Shown one piece after another: positions 1-7,145 of a stretch of DNA of 18,476 nt. How positions within the stretch are numbered: position 1 is the stretch's first letter; every line of letters starts with the position of its first letter. The notes beneath the pieces are model-generated. The model was not told where the DNA came from and made no database searches. It saw only the letters and a list, made by a program, of their open reading frames with translations. The stretch comes from Gammaproteobacteria bacterium (GTDB lineage: Bacteria; Pseudomonadota; Gammaproteobacteria; Xanthomonadales; Xanthomonadaceae), in assembly GCA_030431185.1 (NCBI GenBank), contig JAUIJO010000024.1, forward strand, positions 1-18,476, read 5' to 3'. Position numbers and translations under genes: made by a program.

Positions 1-898
1 CTGTACCGCGGTTACCCGATCGAGCAGCTGGCCGAGAAGTCCAGCTTCCTCGAGGTCGCCTACCTGCTGATGAACGGCGAGCTGCCGACCCCGGCCGAGT
101 TCAGCGCGTTCGAGCACGAGGTCACGCATCACACGATGATGCACGAGCGCCTGAAGAACTTCTTCCAGGGCTTCCAGTACGACGCGCACCCGATGGCCAT
201 GCTGGCCGGTACCACGGCCTCGCTGTCGGCGTTCTACCACGACACGCTCGACCTCGAGGACCCGGAGCAGCGCCGCCTCGCGGCGATCCGCCTGCTGGCG
301 AAGATGCCGACCCTGGCCGCTGCCGCGTACCGCTATTCGATCGGCTGGCCGATCCGCTTCCCGCGCAACAACCGCAGGCATCACCGCGCTGTGGGGCCCC
401 GCCCACGGCGGCGCCAACGAAGCCGTGCTGAAGATGCTGGCCGAGATCGGCACCCCGGACAAGGTCGACGCGGCCGTGGCCCGGGCCAAGGACAAGAACG
501 ACAGCTTCCGCCTGATGGGCTTCGGCCATCGCGTCTACAAGAACTTCGACCCGCGCGCGAAGATCATCCGCGAGATGACCCACAAGGTCCTCGGCGAGCT
601 GGGCGTCGACGATCCGCTGCTGGACGTCGCGCTGAAGCTGGAGGAGGCCGCGCTGAAGGACGATTACTTCGTGCAGCGCAAGCTCTATCCGAACGTCGAC
701 TTCTACAGCGGCATCATCTACAAGGCGCTGAAGATCCCGACCGAGATGTTCACGGTGATGTTCGCCATCGGCCGCACCGCCGGCTGGGTGGCGCATTGGC
801 TGGAGCAGCAGGAGGATCCGGAGAACAAGATCGGGCGCCCGCGCCAGATCTACACCGGCTCGGTCCCGCGCGACTACGTGGACCCCGACAAGCGCTGA
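1..898 (+). pseudogene. gltA: Citrate synthase, 5'-truncated by the window edge and internally deleted/frameshifted
   Basis: Citrate synthase condenses oxaloacetate with acetyl-CoA at the entry of the TCA cycle. The window opens inside the gene: frame 1 reads LYRGYPIEQLAEKS and continues to YSIGWPIRFPRNN at about 372. The homology then resumes in frame 2 from about 374 (AGITALWGPAHGGANEAV) through the end at TGA 896-898. In E. coli-type GltA about 63 residues separate these two blocks, including the LHADHEQNAS segment with the first catalytic histidine. Here they are missing, and the join also shifts frame, so roughly 188 nt appear to be lost. The second catalytic histidine (GPAHGG, 404-406) and the catalytic aspartate (NVDFYSG, 698-700) remain. 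The ending RPRQIYTGSVPRDYVDPDKR is normal. As written the gene cannot make an active enzyme. Citrate synthase is usually essential to aerobes, so a sequencing or assembly error is a serious alternative to a true pseudogene. Confidence 0.9.
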
Positions 899-925
899 TC
901 GCGTCTGCCTGTTCCGGATCGACCC

Positions 926-949
926 GACGCCCCGCCTTCGCGGGGCGTC
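926..949. terminator. Hairpin between convergent gltA and the minus-strand hypothetical gene
   Basis: A perfect 10-bp stem (926-935 with 940-949) closes a CTTC loop. It lies 28 nt after the gltA stop and 43 nt beyond the stop of the convergent minus-strand gene. There is no T-run on either side, so it may be a weak bidirectional terminator or a 3'-end-protecting hairpin. Confidence 0.55.
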
Positions 950-991
950 GTCGTACCAGGGGGGCGGTTTGCCGCCCGCCCACGTCCGGGC

Positions 992-1660
992 TCAGCCCCC
1001 CGGCGCCGCCGTCCAGCCCGCCATGTCCTCGTCGAGCAGCATCTGCTGCACATGACTGGCCGAGGCACGTGCCATCGGCCGTTCGTCGATCCCCGACAGG
1101 GGCGCCTGGCGGAGCACCGCGCGCGGCAGCACGGTCAGGTCGAAACTGATCGTGTCCGCGGCGAAGACCCAGACCGGGAAGTCGCCGTCCCGCTCGCGGT
1201 CCAGGCGCAGGTGCCGGCTGCGGGATTCGGCGGGGATGCGGTGCTGCTGCAGGAAACGCGCCACGGCATCGGGATCATCGTCATGCAGGTGCAGGGCGAC
1301 CGGGCTGTGGCCATCGGCGGTGCCCTCGAGCACGGGGCCGACCAGGCGCGGGGAGAACGGTGCGAAGAACTCCAGGGCATGCACGGCCGCCTCGCGGCGC
1401 TCGCGCAGCGCCTGGCGGTTGTCGGGCTGGAACAGGCGCTGGTATTCGCGCAGCGCGCTTTCGATCTCGCGGTTGCGCGGCAGCGAGGCGTCGTCATGGA
1501 TGCCCAGCCGGTGCGCCGCCTTCAGCTTGGCCTGGTGATAGTCGCGGATACCGCCCTCGGCCATCAGCCGCGCCGCCTCGTGGGCGAGGCGGTGTCGACG
1601 TTCGCGGGTGCGGGTCTGGGCATGCTGGTGGGCATGCGCGTGCTGTCGGGCGTGGGGCAT
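992..1660 (-). CDS. Conserved hypothetical protein, His-rich N-terminus
   Basis: Predicted soluble protein of 222 residues with no signal peptide or membrane segment. I chose the start at 1660 because GGAGG (complement of 1666-1670) lies 5 nt upstream; the frame stays open to 1726 but has no good ribosome site there. The N-terminus is histidine-rich (MPHARQHAHAHQHAQ) and is followed by an Arg-rich helical block (RRHRLAHEAARLMAEGGIRD). A conserved-looking middle follows (LPRNREIESALREYQRLF). The C-terminal half (about 110-200) reads like an alpha/beta domain (SPVALHLHDDDPDAVARFL, FPVWVFAADTISFDLTVLPR). From memory, similar proteins of this size occur in other Proteobacteria under inconsistent annotations, sometimes as nucleotidyltransferase-like. 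I see no GS...DxD nucleotidyltransferase signature, so I assign no function. It is co-directional with mrcA, 148 bp downstream of it. Confidence 0.8.
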   Translation of the reverse strand: MPHARQHAHAHQHAQTRTRERRHRLAHEAARLMAEGGIRDYHQAKLKAAHRLGIHDDASLPRNREIESALREYQRLFQPDNRQALRERREAAVHALEFFAPFSPRLVGPVLEGTADGHSPVALHLHDDDPDAVARFLQQHRIPAESRSRHLRLDRERDGDFPVWVFAADTISFDLTVLPRAVLRQAPLSGIDERPMARASASHVQQMLLDEDMAGWTAAPGG

Positions 1661-1686
1661 GGGAACCTCCGCAGCGGCACGGCTCG

Positions 1687-1724
1687 GGCGGCCCGGGGCC
1701 GCCGAGGTCGGCCGATTGGCCGAC
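1687..1724. other. Two adjacent perfect hairpins between mrcA and the downstream hypothetical gene
   Basis: Hairpin A pairs 1687-1693 with 1697-1703 (7 bp, 3-nt loop). Hairpin B pairs 1707-1713 with 1718-1724 (GTCGGCC/GGCCGAC, 4-nt loop). They sit in the 148-bp gap, 27-64 nt upstream of the hypothetical gene's start on the minus strand. No T-tract follows either one, so a standard intrinsic terminator is not supported. They could shape the mrcA 3' end or the leader of the next gene. Confidence 0.4.
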
Positions 1725-1808
1725 ACCCCAACGCTATCACGCCGTTCGCGACAGGGGAAAGACGGGGCCGGCCGCGCTGGCGCGCGACCCGCTTCGTCGT
1801 GACCCGGT

Positions 1809-4334
1809 TCAGAAGATGTCGAAGGACTCTTCCGCCGGCACCGTGTCGTCGCCGTAATCGACGTAGGTCTGCATGCGCTCCAGGTCCTCGGTCTTGACCC
1901 ACTCGGTGACGCCGCCGCTGCCGTCGGGCAGCAGGCGGCCGTCGGCCGAGACCGACACCTTCACCATGTCGTCGGGCGGCAGGTTCGGCGTGATCGGCTG
2001 GTCCCGGGTGGCCACGCGCATGTAATCGATCCAGATCGGCAGCGCCGCCCGGCCGCCGTACTCGCCCCGGCCGAGCGACTGGAAGTTGTCGCGTCCGACC
2101 CAGACGGTGGTGACGAACTGCCCGCCCACACCGGAGAACCAGGCGTCGCGGTAGTCATTGGTGGAGCCGGTCTTGCCGCCGACGTCCTCGCGGTCCAGCA
2201 CCCGGGCCGCGGTACCCGTACCGCGCAGGACGACGTCGCGCAGCATGGAGATGACCTGGTAGGCGACCCGGTTGTCGATCACGCGCGGCGCGTCGACGGT
2301 CTCGACGGGCTTGCCGTCGGCGGTGGTGGTGGCGGTCCCGGTGTCCTCCGGCTCGGGCGCAGGCTCGGGCTTCGCGGGTGCGGGTGCCGGTGCCGACGCC
2401 GGGCCCAGGTTGAAGCCGTCGACCACGTGGCGCGTGGCGGCGGCGCGACTGCTGACGCTGCAGCTGAGGCAGGCCGTGGCCGGGTTCTCCTTGAACATTA
2501 CGGCGTCGTTGCGGTCGCGGACCTCGTCGATGAACCACGGGTCGATGCGGAAGCCGCCGTTGGCGAACACCGCATACCCGCGGGCGACCGAAAGTGGGGT
2601 CAGCGAAGCGGTGCCCAGCGACATCGACAGGTTCGGGGGCAGCTGGTCCTTCTCGAAACCGAACTTGCTGATGTAGTCGCGGGCGAAGTCGACGCCGATC
2701 GCGTCGAGCAGGCGCACCGACACCAGGTTGCGCGACTGCACCAGCGCCTCGCGCAGGCGCATCGGGCCGGCGAAGTTGCCGCTGGAGTTCTGCGGGCGCC
2801 AGACCTTGCCGTTGCGCTGCTTGAACACCACCGGGGCATCCAGCACGATCGAGGCCGGGTTGTAGCCGCGCTCCATCGCCGCCGCGTACACGAACGGCTT
2901 GAAGCTCGAGCCGGGCTGCCGGCGCGCCTGGGTGGCGCGGTTGAACTCGTTGCCGGCGAAGCTGAAACCGCCGGACAGGGCGCGCAAGGCGCCATTGGAC
3001 GGGTCGAGCGACACCAGGGCGGCCTGGGCGCGCGGCAGCTGGCTCAGTGCATAGCTCGTCTTCCCGGGAGGCAGGGGCAGCGCTTCGCCTTCGGGTACGT
3101 CCGCGGTGGACTCCGGCTCGTCCACGGTGGCCCTCAGCCGTACCTGGTCGCCGCGCTTGAGCAGCGTCGCCGGGTCACGCGAACCGAAGCTGTTCTTCTT
3201 GGTGACCTCCACCACGCGCCCGTCGCCCAGCGCCAGCTCGGCACGGCCGCCTTCCACGCCCAGGACCACGGCGGGCAACAGGTTGGCCTGGGCCGGGATG
3301 TCGGCCAGGCGCTTGCCGGCGGTGGCGGCGTCCTCGCCCGGGGCCAGTTCGAAGTGCTGCTCGACGCCGTGCCAGCCGTGGCGGCCGTCATAGGTCAGCA
3401 ATCCGTCGCGCAGGGCCTTGTCGGCCGCGGCCTGCAGGGTCGGGTCGATGGTCGTGGTGACCTTGTACCCCTGGGTCAGGGCCTCGGCCCCGAAGCGCGC
3501 CACCATCTCCTGGCGCACCATTTCGGCCACGTACGGGGCATAGACCTCGATGGGCGGCTCATGCGGCTCGGCATGCATCGGCACGGCGCGCGAGGCCGAG
3601 ACTTCGGCCGCGCTGGCGAAGCCGAGCTCCCCCATGCGCTGCAGGATGTAGTCCCGGCGTTCGCGGGCGCGCTCGGGATTGCTCAGCGGGTTGCCGCTCG
3701 AGGGGAACTTCGGAATGCCGGCCAGCGATGCCATCTCGTCCAGGTCCAGCTCCGCCAGCGGCTTGCCGTAGTAGAACTGCGCCGCCGCGCCCACGCCGTA
3801 GTTGCGGTGGCCGAAGAAGCTCTTGTTGAGGTAGAGCTCGAGGATCTCGTCCTTGCTCAGCTCGCGCTCCATCCGCATCGCCAGCAGCATCTCGCGCAGC
3901 TTGCGCATGTAGCTGTATTCGGAATCCAGGAAGAACTGGCGCGCGACCTGCTGGGTGATGGTCGAGCCGCCCGGGACGCGCTTGTCGTCGGTGGTGGCCA
4001 GCAGCCAGACCGCCCGCGCCACGCCCTTGTAGTCGACCCCGTGGTGCTCGTAGAAGCGGGCGTCCTCGGTGGCGATGAAGGCGTCCTTGAGGCGCTTGGG
4101 CACCTCCTGGATGTTGACCGGCGACCGGCGCATCTCGCCGAACTGGGCCATCAGGCGGCCGTCGCGGGTGTAGACGTACATCGGTTCCTGCAGTTCGACG
4201 GTGCGGAGGGTCTCCACATCCGGCAGCTTCGGGACGATCACGTAGTACAAGGTGCCCAGGGCAATGGCGCCCAGCAGCGCTGCGCCCACCAGGGCGACCA
4301 GCGCCCAGCGCAGCAAGCGTCGAATTCGTGACAT
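1809..4334 (-). CDS. mrcA: Penicillin-binding protein 1A (bifunctional transglycosylase/transpeptidase)
   Basis: Class A PBP, also called ponA, of 841 residues. It polymerises lipid II into glycan strands and cross-links them at the periplasmic face of the inner membrane. Residues 11-33 form the N-terminal membrane anchor. The GT51 domain (about 55-230) shows the catalytic glutamate in ATEDARFYEHHG (Glu90) and the GGSTITQQVARQ motif (122-133). A linker/OB-like region spans about 330-430. The transpeptidase domain carries SSFK (active Ser476, Lys479), SRN (534-536) and KTGS (721-724). Between SRN and KTG there is a CLSC pair (Cys622, Cys625) and a Pro/Ala-rich insert (about 645-683). The C-terminus is ESFDIF. 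Length and motifs are intact. It is divergent from pilM, as ponA is from pilM in Pseudomonas. The ribosome site before ATG 4332-4334 is weak (GGA in CCGGATCTAG). Confidence 0.97.
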   Translation of the reverse strand: MSRIRRLLRWALVALVGAALLGAIALGTLYYVIVPKLPDVETLRTVELQEPMYVYTRDGRLMAQFGEMRRSPVNIQEVPKRLKDAFIATEDARFYEHHGVDYKGVARAVWLLATTDDKRVPGGSTITQQVARQFFLDSEYSYMRKLREMLLAMRMERELSKDEILELYLNKSFFGHRNYGVGAAAQFYYGKPLAELDLDEMASLAGIPKFPSSGNPLSNPERARERRDYILQRMGELGFASAAEVSASRAVPMHAEPHEPPIEVYAPYVAEMVRQEMVARFGAEALTQGYKVTTTIDPTLQAAADKALRDGLLTYDGRHGWHGVEQHFELAPGEDAATAGKRLADIPAQANLLPAVVLGVEGGRAELALGDGRVVEVTKKNSFGSRDPATLLKRGDQVRLRATVDEPESTADVPEGEALPLPPGKTSYALSQLPRAQAALVSLDPSNGALRALSGGFSFAGNEFNRATQARRQPGSSFKPFVYAAAMERGYNPASIVLDAPVVFKQRNGKVWRPQNSSGNFAGPMRLREALVQSRNLVSVRLLDAIGVDFARDYISKFGFEKDQLPPNLSMSLGTASLTPLSVARGYAVFANGGFRIDPWFIDEVRDRNDAVMFKENPATACLSCSVSSRAAATRHVVDGFNLGPASAPAPAPAKPEPAPEPEDTGTATTTADGKPVETVDAPRVIDNRVAYQVISMLRDVVLRGTGTAARVLDREDVGGKTGSTNDYRDAWFSGVGGQFVTTVWVGRDNFQSLGRGEYGGRAALPIWIDYMRVATRDQPITPNLPPDDMVKVSVSADGRLLPDGSGGVTEWVKTEDLERMQTYVDYGDDTVPAEESFDIF

Positions 4335-4372
4335 CTAGATCCGGTTCCGGGTTTCTGTCTTCAAGAAAGCGC

Positions 4373-4378
4373 AGTATA
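4373..4378 (-). promoter_or_regulatory. Candidate -10 box for mrcA
   Basis: On the minus strand 4378-4373 reads TATACT (5 of 6 matches to TATAAT), 38 nt before the mrcA start codon. I find no convincing -35 box 16-18 nt upstream because that stretch is G/C-only, so this is a partial match. Confidence 0.35.
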
Positions 4379-4403
4379 AGAGGTGTGCCGCCCCGGGGGG
4401 CGG

Positions 4404-4429
4404 GGTACGTACCGGCGACGGGTCGCCGG
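4404..4429. other. Palindrome and hairpin upstream of mrcA
   Basis: GGTACGTACC (4404-4413) is a perfect 10-bp palindrome. It overlaps a 7-bp hairpin, CCGGCGA (4412-4418) with TCGCCGG (4423-4429), 4-nt loop. Both lie 26-51 nt upstream of the candidate mrcA -10 box, where an operator could sit. In DNA this GC-rich, chance is also possible. Confidence 0.3.
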
Positions 4430-4513
4430 GCAGGGGAGTCGGAAAAAGGGGAGCGAAACAGGTTCCCAGTTGCATCGACACGGGGTTAAAGTGACGGAGA
4501 GGGGCAATTTCCG

Positions 4514-4572
4514 CACGAAGTGGTTGCCAGTCCGTCAAAAGTCCGTTATCTAAGACGGGGCCACACGAAGTG
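4514..4572. repeat. Two identical 9-bp near-palindromes CACGAAGTG flanking the pilM promoter
   Basis: CACGAAGTG occurs at 4514-4522 and 4564-4572, exactly 50 bp apart. Each copy is itself a CAC-N3-GTG inverted repeat. The first ends 1 bp before the candidate -35 box and the second lies just after the expected transcription start. This placement is typical of operator pairs; the binding protein is unknown. Confidence 0.5.
4524..4552 (+). promoter_or_regulatory. Candidate sigma-70 promoter of the pilMNOPQ operon
   Basis: TTGCCA (4524-4529, 5 of 6 matches to TTGACA) is followed after exactly 17 bp by TATCTA (4547-4552). The -10 box is only a fair match. Transcription would start near 4559, giving a leader of about 46 nt before the GTG start of pilM. 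Confidence 0.45.
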
Positions 4573-4604
4573 CGCGTAAGCGCTTGTGGTATGGGGAGAA
4601 AATC

Positions 4605-5663
4605 GTGGGTGTCATCACAAAAAGCCAGCCGGCGCTCGTCGGTGTGGATATCAGTTCTACTGCCGTGAAGCTTTTGCAGCTTTCCCGGTCAGGAAATCGC
4701 TATCGCGTGGAGCACTACGCGGTTGAACCTCTACCGCCCAACGCCGTCGTCGAGAAGAACCTCGTCGAAGTCGAGGCGGTGGGCGAGGCCATCAAACGGG
4801 CCGTCGCGCGTTCCGGGACCCGTGCCCGGCATGCCGCCGCCGCCGTGGCCGGCTCGTCGGTGATCACCAAGGTGATCCCGATGCAGGCCGACCTCGACGA
4901 CGACGACATGGAGTCGGCCATCGAGCTGGAGGCCGTCAACTACGTTCCATACCCGATCGAGGAAGTGAACCTCGACTTCGAGGTGCTGGGCGCGACGCCC
5001 GGGACGAGCGAAACGGTCCAGGTGCTGCTCGCCGCTTCCCGCGCCGAGAACGTCGAGGTCCGGGCATCCGCCCTGGAGCTGGGCGGCCTGATCCCCAGGG
5101 TGATGGACGTCGAGGCCTTCGCGGTCGAGAACGCCTTCGCCCTGATGGCCGAGCAGATGAGCGCCGCGCGTGACGGGCTGGTGGCCCTGATCGACATCGG
5201 CGCGACCATGACGACGCTCAACGTCATCCGCAAGGGGCGCAGCATCTACAACCGCGAGAACGTCTTCGGTGGCAAGCAGCTCACCGACGAGGTCATGCGG
5301 CGCTACAGCCTCAGCTACGAGGAGGCGGGCCTGGCCAAGCGCCAGGGCGGCCTGCCCGAGAGCTACGAGGTCGAGGTGCTGGAGCCCTTCAAGGAGGCGA
5401 CCACCCAGCAGGTCAGCCGCCTGCTGCAGTTCTTCTACGCCGGCAGCGAGTTCAACCGCGTCGACCAGATCGTCCTCGCGGGCGGTTGCGCGTCGATCCC
5501 GGGGATCGCGGCGATGGTGGAAGAACAGCTCGGCGTCCCGACCGTGATCGCGAACCCGCTCGCCAACATGACCCTCGGTCCCCGCGTCCAGGCCCATGCC
5601 CTGGCGCAGGATGCCCCGGCGCTCATGATCGCCTGCGGCCTGGCCCTGAGGAGCTTCGACTGA
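4605..5663 (+). CDS. pilM: Type IV pilus assembly actin-like ATPase PilM
   Basis: Cytoplasmic actin-like protein of the type IV pilus alignment subcomplex. It binds ATP and the N-terminal tail of PilN, linking the inner-membrane PilN/PilO ring to the cytoplasmic motor side. I take GTG 4605 as the start: GGGGAG (4593-4598) is 6 nt upstream and the protein then begins MGVITKSQPALVGVDISS, as in close homologues. A TTG at 4584 would add seven residues but places the ribosome site inside the gene. From GTG the length is 352 residues, close to the Pseudomonas protein. Actin-fold motifs are visible: phosphate-1 GVDISST (13-19), phosphate-2 DIGATMT (197-203) and the adenosine motif LAGGCASIPG (291-300). 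The stop overlaps the pilN start as TGATG, indicating translational coupling. Confidence 0.97.
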   Translation: MGVITKSQPALVGVDISSTAVKLLQLSRSGNRYRVEHYAVEPLPPNAVVEKNLVEVEAVGEAIKRAVARSGTRARHAAAAVAGSSVITKVIPMQADLDDDDMESAIELEAVNYVPYPIEEVNLDFEVLGATPGTSETVQVLLAASRAENVEVRASALELGGLIPRVMDVEAFAVENAFALMAEQMSAARDGLVALIDIGATMTTLNVIRKGRSIYNRENVFGGKQLTDEVMRRYSLSYEEAGLAKRQGGLPESYEVEVLEPFKEATTQQVSRLLQFFYAGSEFNRVDQIVLAGGCASIPGIAAMVEEQLGVPTVIANPLANMTLGPRVQAHALAQDAPALMIACGLALRSFD

Positions 5664-6484
5664 TGGCAAGAATCAATCTGCTCCCCTGGCGCGCCGAACG
5701 GCGCAAGCAGCGACAGAAGGAATTCGGGGTCATGGCGGCGCTTTCGGCGCTTGCCGCGGTCATCGTGTCCTTCCTGATCGTGAGTTACTACAACGGCCAG
5801 ATCAGCGGCCAGAACGTGCGCAACGACTACCTCAAGACCCAGATCGCCCAGGTCGACAAGCAGATCGAGGAGATCGAGGAGCTCGACCGCAAGAAGGGCA
5901 AGCTGCTGGCCCGGAAGGAAGTCATCGAGGAACTCCAGGCCAATCGTTCGCAGATGGTCCATCTGTTCGACTCGCTGGTGCGGACCATCCCCGATGGCGT
6001 CGTGCTCACGGCGATCAAGCAGGATGCGCAGATCCTGACCCTGACCGGACGCTCGCAGTCCAACTCGCGGGTCAGTACCTACATGCGCAACCTGGAGAGC
6101 TCGGGCTGGATGACCAAGCCCGATCTGTCGATCATCGAGGCAAAGGGGACCGACAAGGGCCTGCCGTACGAGTTCAGCCTCCAGGTCAAGCTCGCCAACC
6201 CGAATGCACCGGTGGACGAGGACGGCGACGGTATCCCGGACGAACCGGTCGCGATGACCGACGACGCCGGCATCGAGGGTGAAGCCGCTGCACCGGCCCT
6301 GCTGGCGCCGGTGGAAGACGCCGCCGCACCTGCCGCGAACGACGACGCCGCGACTCCCGCGGCCGAGCCGGCCGCGACCGGGGACACGGCGCCTGCCGCG
6401 GCCCCGCCGGCGGAGGCGGAAGGTGACACGATCGATGCGGACGGACCCGATGCCGCCGAGCCTGCCACTGGAGCTGCGTCATGA
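5663..6484 (+). CDS. pilN: Type IV pilus inner-membrane protein PilN with a long acidic/Ala-Pro tail
   Basis: Bitopic inner-membrane protein that pairs with PilO and binds PilM. ATG 5663-5665 overlaps the pilM stop. The cytoplasmic INLLPWR motif (4-10), the known PilM-binding signature, confirms the start. A membrane helix spans about 22-43, a coiled coil about 50-97, and a small ferredoxin-like periplasmic domain about 100-178. The remaining 95 residues are unusual: VDEDGDGIPDEP (184-195) resembles a DxDxDG calcium-binding loop, followed by an Ala/Pro/Asp/Glu-rich disordered tail to residue 273. Pseudomonas PilN is about 200 residues, so the tail is an extension. It may be normal in this family; I cannot check. 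It ends in an ATGA overlap with pilO. Confidence 0.96.
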   Translation: MARINLLPWRAERRKQRQKEFGVMAALSALAAVIVSFLIVSYYNGQISGQNVRNDYLKTQIAQVDKQIEEIEELDRKKGKLLARKEVIEELQANRSQMVHLFDSLVRTIPDGVVLTAIKQDAQILTLTGRSQSNSRVSTYMRNLESSGWMTKPDLSIIEAKGTDKGLPYEFSLQVKLANPNAPVDEDGDGIPDEPVAMTDDAGIEGEAAAPALLAPVEDAAAPAANDDAATPAAEPAATGDTAPAAAPPAEAEGDTIDADGPDAAEPATGAAS

Positions 6485-7143
6485 GCCAGAAGAAAATTTC
6501 CCTGCGCGAGCTCGATTTCAACAACATGGGCTCCTGGCCGCAGCAGGCCAAGATCGGCTTCTGCGTGATCATCGGGCTGCTCATCGTCGGTTTGACCTGG
6601 TACCTCTTCGTCAGCGACAAGAAGGACCAGCTCGCCGGCCTGGAGCGGACCGAGACCCAGCTGCGCGGCGAGTTCGAAGAGAAACAGGGCCGCGCCGCCA
6701 ACCTCGAGCCCCTCAAGCAGCAGCTCGCGCAGATGGAGCAGCAGCTCCAGCAGATGCTGCGCCAGCTGCCCAGCAAGACGGAAATGCCCGACCTGATCGT
6801 CGACATCTCGCAGACGGCGCTGGCCACGGGCATCACCAACGAGCTGTTCCAGCCGGGCGCCGAGCAGCCCAAGGAGTTCTACGCCGAGAAGCCGATCGCG
6901 CTGCGCATGGTGGGCACCTACCACCAGTTCGGTGCCTTCGTCAGCGGCGTGGCTTCGCTGCCGCGCGTGGTCATCATGACCATGCATGACATTTCCCTGC
7001 AGCCCCGCGGCGGCAAGGATGCGGTGATCACCTCCAACAGCCCGCTGGAGCTGGTGGGTACCGTGAAGACCTACCGTTACCTGGACGAAGACGAAGTCGC
7101 CGTCCAGGAAGCGAGCCAGGACAAGAAGAAGGGAGGGTCCTGA
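6481..7143 (+). CDS. pilO: Type IV pilus inner-membrane protein PilO
   Basis: Bitopic inner-membrane protein of 220 residues that dimerises with PilN and connects to PilP in the periplasm. A short cytoplasmic N-terminus is followed by one membrane helix (about 25-45). Next comes a Gln/Glu-rich coiled coil (about 47-95) and a ferredoxin-like domain (about 100-200) containing the YHQFGAFVSGVASLPR stretch typical of PilO. The tail is Lys-rich (QDKKKGGS). The start overlaps the pilN stop as ATGA. The end of the gene carries the pilP ribosome site (GGGAGGG, 7131-7137). Confidence 0.96.
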   Translation: MSQKKISLRELDFNNMGSWPQQAKIGFCVIIGLLIVGLTWYLFVSDKKDQLAGLERTETQLRGEFEEKQGRAANLEPLKQQLAQMEQQLQQMLRQLPSKTEMPDLIVDISQTALATGITNELFQPGAEQPKEFYAEKPIALRMVGTYHQFGAFVSGVASLPRVVIMTMHDISLQPRGGKDAVITSNSPLELVGTVKTYRYLDEDEVAVQEASQDKKKGGS

Positions 7144-7145
7144 GC

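Noticed and set aside
374..1149. Continuation of the frame-1 gltA reading beyond the junction
   Set aside because: After about 373 the frame-1 translation is Arg/Gly-rich nonsense, whereas frame 2 gives clear citrate synthase to a normal stop at 898.
2427..4331. A 634-codon plus-strand frame opposite mrcA
   Set aside because: Shadow of mrcA, which has all PBP1a motifs on the other strand.
4335..4538. A 67-codon minus-strand frame ending directly before the mrcA ATG
   Set aside because: It begins at TTG without a ribosome site, shows no recognisable sequence, and covers the divergent promoter region.
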